From: DASYXW01 sp035934405
Lineage (GTDB): Bacteria > Acidobacteriota > Terriglobia > UBA7540
Direction of reading: 5' to 3'
NCBI GenBank assembly: GCA_035934405.1
Contig: DASYXW010000058.1
Location: 55,223-119,222, forward strand
Length of the DNA stretch: 64,000 bases
Each line of letters begins with the position of its first letter. The stretch's first letter is position 1. The position numbers and the translations under genes were made by a program. Positions 61,330-64,000 of this stretch are shown piece after piece. The notes beneath the pieces were generated by a model that saw nothing but the letters and a program-made list of their open reading frames with translations, made no database searches and had not been told where the DNA came from.

Positions 61330-62792
61330 TACTTTCCTCCCAGATACTGCATCACGGCCTGCTCGGCCACGCCGACGGCGCGCGCCAGTTGCACTTTGGA
61401 CACGTTGTGCGCGTAAAGGCTCGAAATGTAAGCGTCGTTGGCTGCGGCCACGTTGTCCTGAGCCTGCACCACTTCGAGGTTATCTACGACGCCGGCTCCG
61501 AACCGGTCCTGCGCTTGGGCCAGGGTCTGCTGCGCCAAGTCGAGCTGGCTCTTTGCCACCCCCACCTGGTCGGAGGCAGCCTTCAGGTCCAGCCGCGCCG
61601 TGCGCACCTCGTAGTCGATTCGGGCGTGCAGGTCCGCCACTTCCGCCCGGCGTTGCTTGAGCAGAGCATCGGCTTCAATAATGTCTCCCTTGATTCTGCC
61701 GCCCTGAAAAAGCGGCAGGCTCAGGGTTCCGGCCACGGAAAACGTTCCATGCGAATTGCCGGGCTCCAGTCCGATATCGCCGTAGTCGGCGTTGAGCCCC
61801 AGCGATGGGTAACGCTCCGCGGCTGCCGCTTTGCGGGCCAGCTCGGCCGCCCTCAACTGGGCCAGCGCGCTCTGGTAATCCGACCGCGAGGCAAACGCCC
61901 GGCCCAGTTCGTTCTCCAGGCTCGGCGGTTCGAAGGGAGCGTACGGAGTCTTTTCCGCGAGCGTAAACTCCTGACCCTCCGCGAGGCCGATGGCTCGCGC
62001 CAGGTTCAGCTTCTGCTTGGCGAAGTCGTTGCGAGCGACGATGAGCTGCTGCTGCCGCGTCTGCAACTCCACTTTGGCCCGCAACTCGTCAATGGAGGGC
62101 GTTAAGCCGGCCTTGAGCATGTCCTGCGCCTTGTCGTGCAAGGCCGCGGCCGTGTTCATTTCCGCCTCTGCCGCCTCCACCCGCGCCGCATCGGCGTTCG
62201 CCAGCAGGTAGGCGTTTCCGACCACCAGCAGCACCAAGTCGCGCGCGTCCTTGGCGGTGTACTGGGCGGCCTGCACATTTTTCGCGGCCGCCTTGAGGTT
62301 CTCCAAAGACCCAAAGTTGAAGACTGATTGCGACAAATTCGCCCGCGCATCGAACACGCTGAACGGTCCAACCACGCTGGGTAGTCCTGGGAAACTTGGA
62401 ATGCCGAGCGCCTTGAGGTTCACCTGCTGCGTCGTCTCGCTCACGTGGGCCGAGACATGGGGCAGAAGTTCGCTGAGAGCGTTCCAGCGGCGGCCGCGCT
62501 CCACGCGCGTCGCCTCGCTGTCCAGCAGAAGCCCCAGATTGTGTTTGAGCCCGCGATCGAGCGCGTCCTTGATGGTGAGCTGCAACACTCCCGGCGTTGG
62601 TTTCGCGTCCGGCACGCTGCCTTCGAGCGGGCTTTGCGACTGGTTGCTCATCAGCATCGAGACTGCCGGAGACGATCCTTGCGCCCCTGCCTGGAGGCTC
62701 GGCGCCGCCGATCCTTGCTGCGGCCCTTGCGCGGAGGCAGTTTGCGCCGCCGTGGCTCCGAGCCAGAGCCCTATCACTAACAACAACTTCAT
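61329..62792 (-). CDS. TolC-family outer-membrane efflux protein
   Basis: An export signal (MKLLLVIGLWLGATAAQTASA) and two repeated OEP domains rich in long helices: LTIKDALDRGLKHNLGLLLDSEATRVERGRRWNALSELLPHVSAHV and ESALAQLRAAELARKAAAAERYPSLGLNADYG; QTLAQAQDRFGAGVVDNLEVVQAQDNVAAANDAYISSLYAHNVSKVQLARAVG. Forms the trimeric exit duct. The start is ATG 62792 by signal-peptide logic; GTG 62816 has the better ribosome site (AGGAG) and overlaps the STAS gene end. About 487 residues. Confidence 0.92.
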   Translation of the reverse strand: MKLLLVIGLWLGATAAQTASAQGPQQGSAAPSLQAGAQGSSPAVSMLMSNQSQSPLEGSVPDAKPTPGVLQLTIKDALDRGLKHNLGLLLDSEATRVERGRRWNALSELLPHVSAHVSETTQQVNLKALGIPSFPGLPSVVGPFSVFDARANLSQSVFNFGSLENLKAAAKNVQAAQYTAKDARDLVLLVVGNAYLLANADAARVEAAEAEMNTAAALHDKAQDMLKAGLTPSIDELRAKVELQTRQQQLIVARNDFAKQKLNLARAIGLAEGQEFTLAEKTPYAPFEPPSLENELGRAFASRSDYQSALAQLRAAELARKAAAAERYPSLGLNADYGDIGLEPGNSHGTFSVAGTLSLPLFQGGRIKGDIIEADALLKQRRAEVADLHARIDYEVRTARLDLKAASDQVGVAKSQLDLAQQTLAQAQDRFGAGVVDNLEVVQAQDNVAAANDAYISSLYAHNVSKVQLARAVGVAEQAVMQYLGGK

Positions 62793-62800
62793 GCGCTTGC

Positions 62801-63091
62801 TTAGCTCCGCTTCCACGGCAATCTCCTCTTGATCTCTTCCACCACGCACCGCGTCATGCAGCCGGCGGCCTGCAGCCGCCCCTTCTGCTGGTGAATCTCC
62901 GCCAGCAGCTTTTTACCCTCGGCGTCAATGAAGGTCACGGCGGAGAGGTCAACGGTGATATGTGCCTTGTCACAGGAGGCGGCAGACGCTTGCCAGGCGC
63001 GCTCCAACTCGGCAACCCACGGACCTGCGATCTTGCCCTCCAGTTTGAGCGTCATCGCCTCGGCACCTTGTTCAGTCGTTATTTTCAACAC
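62801..63091 (-). CDS. STAS-domain protein lacking the usual phospho-acceptor
   Basis: 96 residues from GTG 63091, which shares one base with the preceding stop. STAS proteins (anti-anti-sigma type) are usually phosphorylated on Ser in a D-S-S-G loop. Here the loop reads VDLSAVTFIDAEGKKLLAEI, so the two Ser positions are Ala and Glu. Regulation by phosphorylation is therefore unlikely, and the Glu could mimic the phosphorylated form. The rest of the fold (LKLEGKIAGPWVAELERAW) is normal. It sits at the head of the efflux operon that ends with an ECF sigma gene. Confidence 0.85.
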   Translation of the reverse strand: MLKITTEQGAEAMTLKLEGKIAGPWVAELERAWQASAASCDKAHITVDLSAVTFIDAEGKKLLAEIHQQKGRLQAAGCMTRCVVEEIKRRLPWKRS

Positions 63092-63186
63092 TAGCTCTGA
63101 GCCTCCCCTCGCAGCCAGACTTGCGGCAATCGGAGACCCAACGCACAGAGGGCCGCCGCAATCGCCAATAATGTGAACTTTTTCAT
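63091..63186 (-). CDS. 31-residue hydrophobic leader-like peptide
   Basis: ATG 63186 gives MKKFTLLAIAAALCALGLRL plus a short tail, ending in TAG that overlaps the STAS GTG (TAGTG). It resembles a signal peptide with little or no mature part. A GGGAGG inside its coding sequence serves the STAS gene. The predicted transcription start lies only a few bases before its ATG, so it would be nearly leaderless. It may be a true small membrane peptide or a leader that couples translation. Confidence 0.5.
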   Translation of the reverse strand: MKKFTLLAIAAALCALGLRLPQVWLRGEAQS

Positions 63187-63198
63187 CGTCTTAGGAAT

Positions 63199-63227
63199 AT
63201 TATGGGAGCTGCCTTGACATAGAGCAA
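63199..63227 (-). promoter_or_regulatory. Candidate promoter of the efflux operon
   Basis: On the minus strand TTGCTC (63227-63222), 17 bases, then CATAAT (63204-63199). Transcription would begin near 63192. Confidence 0.45.
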
Positions 63228-63240
63228 TGAATGCCTTGTC

Positions 63241-63275
63241 TGCCGAAATATCGGCAGTTTGCCTAAATGTCGGCA
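63241..63275. promoter_or_regulatory. Tandem operator upstream of the efflux operon
   Basis: TGCCGAAATATCGGCA (63241-63256) and TGCCTAAATGTCGGCA (63260-63275) match at 14 of 16 positions and are spaced 19 bases apart. The first has perfect 6-bp arms. Position just upstream of the -35 box suits an activator or a repressor dimer pair. Confidence 0.6.
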
Positions 63276-63687
63276 GATAAGCCTTACCTGTTCAGTTACC
63301 TGGACGATCCGACCAGGCGCCTTCTCGCCCTGGCAACTAATATTGTACTTGACAGATAAGTGAAATAGTGGTAATATCATCTTTTCGCTGGAGCGACTTA
63401 AAGCATGCACTTTTCAGGCGGGCAGATCGGCGTGGCGGACTTAGAGGTGGCGTTCGGATTCGGAGGTTTGACGCTCCAAGCCGTAATGTGGTTTGAAATC
63501 AAGAGGATGCTGCGGTGTATCTCGAACTCTGTCCCTCTAAGCCGGGATGTTATTTAGAATCAATAGAATCTTGGAATGTATCTCCCAAGCTGGCCCGAAT
63601 GGGATTCCGCGTCTCCCAGGCCGCTCTTTACGAAATACGAGCGATTCTTCTCCGGCGGATACGTTCGTGAAATGATAATGTCGCAGA
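63276..63687. other. Spacer without supported gene
   Basis: AT-richer than average. Two loosely similar segments, aatcaagaggatgctgcggtgtatctcgaact (63498-63529) and aatcaatagaatcttggaatgtatctcccaag (63559-63590), look like a diverged direct repeat about 61 bases apart. No convincing coding frame or RNA gene. Confidence 0.35.
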
Positions 63688-64000
63688 TCAGGTACCCAGA
63701 GCCCGTCCGACCGGGTTGGAAGTCTCCCTGGAGATCCCGAGCTTGTGCATTCTGGACTGCAGAGTGGTGCGCTTCATGCCCAGACGGGCGGCGGCCCCGT
63801 TGGGGCCCGAAATCACCCACCGGGTCTCTTCGAGTACGCGTTGGATGTGTTCGCGCTCGGCGGCTTCGAGCGTTACCGGAAAATCGTGGTTGGCGGCCTC
63901 GACGGGTACTCTGAGATCCCCGAGCGACACACGAAGCACCGAGCCGGGCGAGAGGATCACGGCGCGCTCAATGAAGTTTTCAAGCTCCCGGACGTTGCCC
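63688..64000 (-). CDS. C-terminal part of a sigma-54-dependent regulator (cut by window end)
   Basis: The visible codons begin GNVRELENFIERAVILSPGS, the end of an AAA+ sigma-54 activator domain. They continue into a linker and a Fis-type helix-turn-helix (EREHIQRVLEETRWVISGPNGAAARLGMKRTTLQSRMHKLGI), typical of FhlA/NtrC relatives. The receiver or GAF sensor part and the ATPase core lie beyond the window. It differs from the regulator at 430-1824, being nearer the FhlA/HydG-type. Confidence 0.9.
   Translation of the reverse strand, partial: GNVRELENFIERAVILSPGSVLRVSLGDLRVPVEAANHDFPVTLEAAEREHIQRVLEETRWVISGPNGAAARLGMKRTTLQSRMHKLGISRETSNPVGRALGT

Overview
The window reads as one contig of a GC-rich soil-type bacterium, most likely Acidobacteriota. 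Supporting signs are a PknB-type kinase joined to TPR repeats, a secreted protein with choice-of-anchor-D repeats, a PEP-CTERM protein, a small N-terminal motif of the STGPRT..GK..NALRHG type, and intergenic spacers full of degenerate word-like repeats. This placement is an inference from gene content. No rRNA gene is present.

Layout. 1-13 kb is chromosomal backbone: a sigma-54 response regulator, a secreted protein with a histone-like basic tail, a strongly promoted small RNA locus (3109-3371, minus strand), a bactofilin, PgeF, dCTP deaminase, HU, an M50 protease, a DUF393/lipase-maturation-factor fusion, CutA, a broken DUF1761 gene, a cystathionine gamma-synthase-type enzyme and a secreted phosphoesterase. 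An initiator tRNA at 13540-13616 is the insertion site of a 10.3-kb integrative element (13603-23906). The element carries a large serine recombinase, a HUH-type Rep, an XRE repressor, a SpoVG-like protein, a DNA methyltransferase fused to an Mrr-like nuclease domain, a PD-(D/E)XK-like protein, an HNH nuclease, a HEPN protein and a C2H2 zinc-finger protein. Beyond its right end lies the 3' remnant of an older recombinase that had used the same tRNA.

24.5-46 kb holds the kinase-TPR gene, the PEP-CTERM protein, a MarR/ClC pair, the large secreted protein with a truncated paralogue beside it, groES-groEL under a perfect CIRCE element, an amidohydrolase, an M1 aminopeptidase, a glycine-zipper secreted protein, an XRE regulator and pyrB. 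46.7-51.8 kb is a four-gene trehalose operon joined by 4-base overlaps: OtsA fused to a membrane sensor, OtsB, a DUF5752-type protein and a TreT-like synthase. 51.8-57.7 kb holds an amino-acid permease, an aldehyde dehydrogenase, a glutamine-synthetase fragment, RNase P RNA, a UBP zinc finger and an FMN reductase. 57.8-63.2 kb is a tripartite efflux operon (31-aa peptide, STAS protein, TolC, HlyD, DHA2-type MFS, ECF sigma) with a tandem operator upstream. The window ends inside a second sigma-54 regulator.

The two most interesting items follow. First, the minus-strand RNA at about 3335-3111 has a consensus promoter, a 16-base match to the complement of the 16S 3' end placed exactly as a Shine-Dalgarno for a 13-codon ORF, an internal anti-SD copy, a 10-bp closing helix and an intrinsic terminator. 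Second, joining the two att sites of the element in silico replaces the recombinase C-terminus (its stop lies inside the tRNA T-loop) with a 26-residue tail. The new stop codon overlaps the start of the gene at the far end of the element by GTGA, so integration appears to split a recombinase operon.
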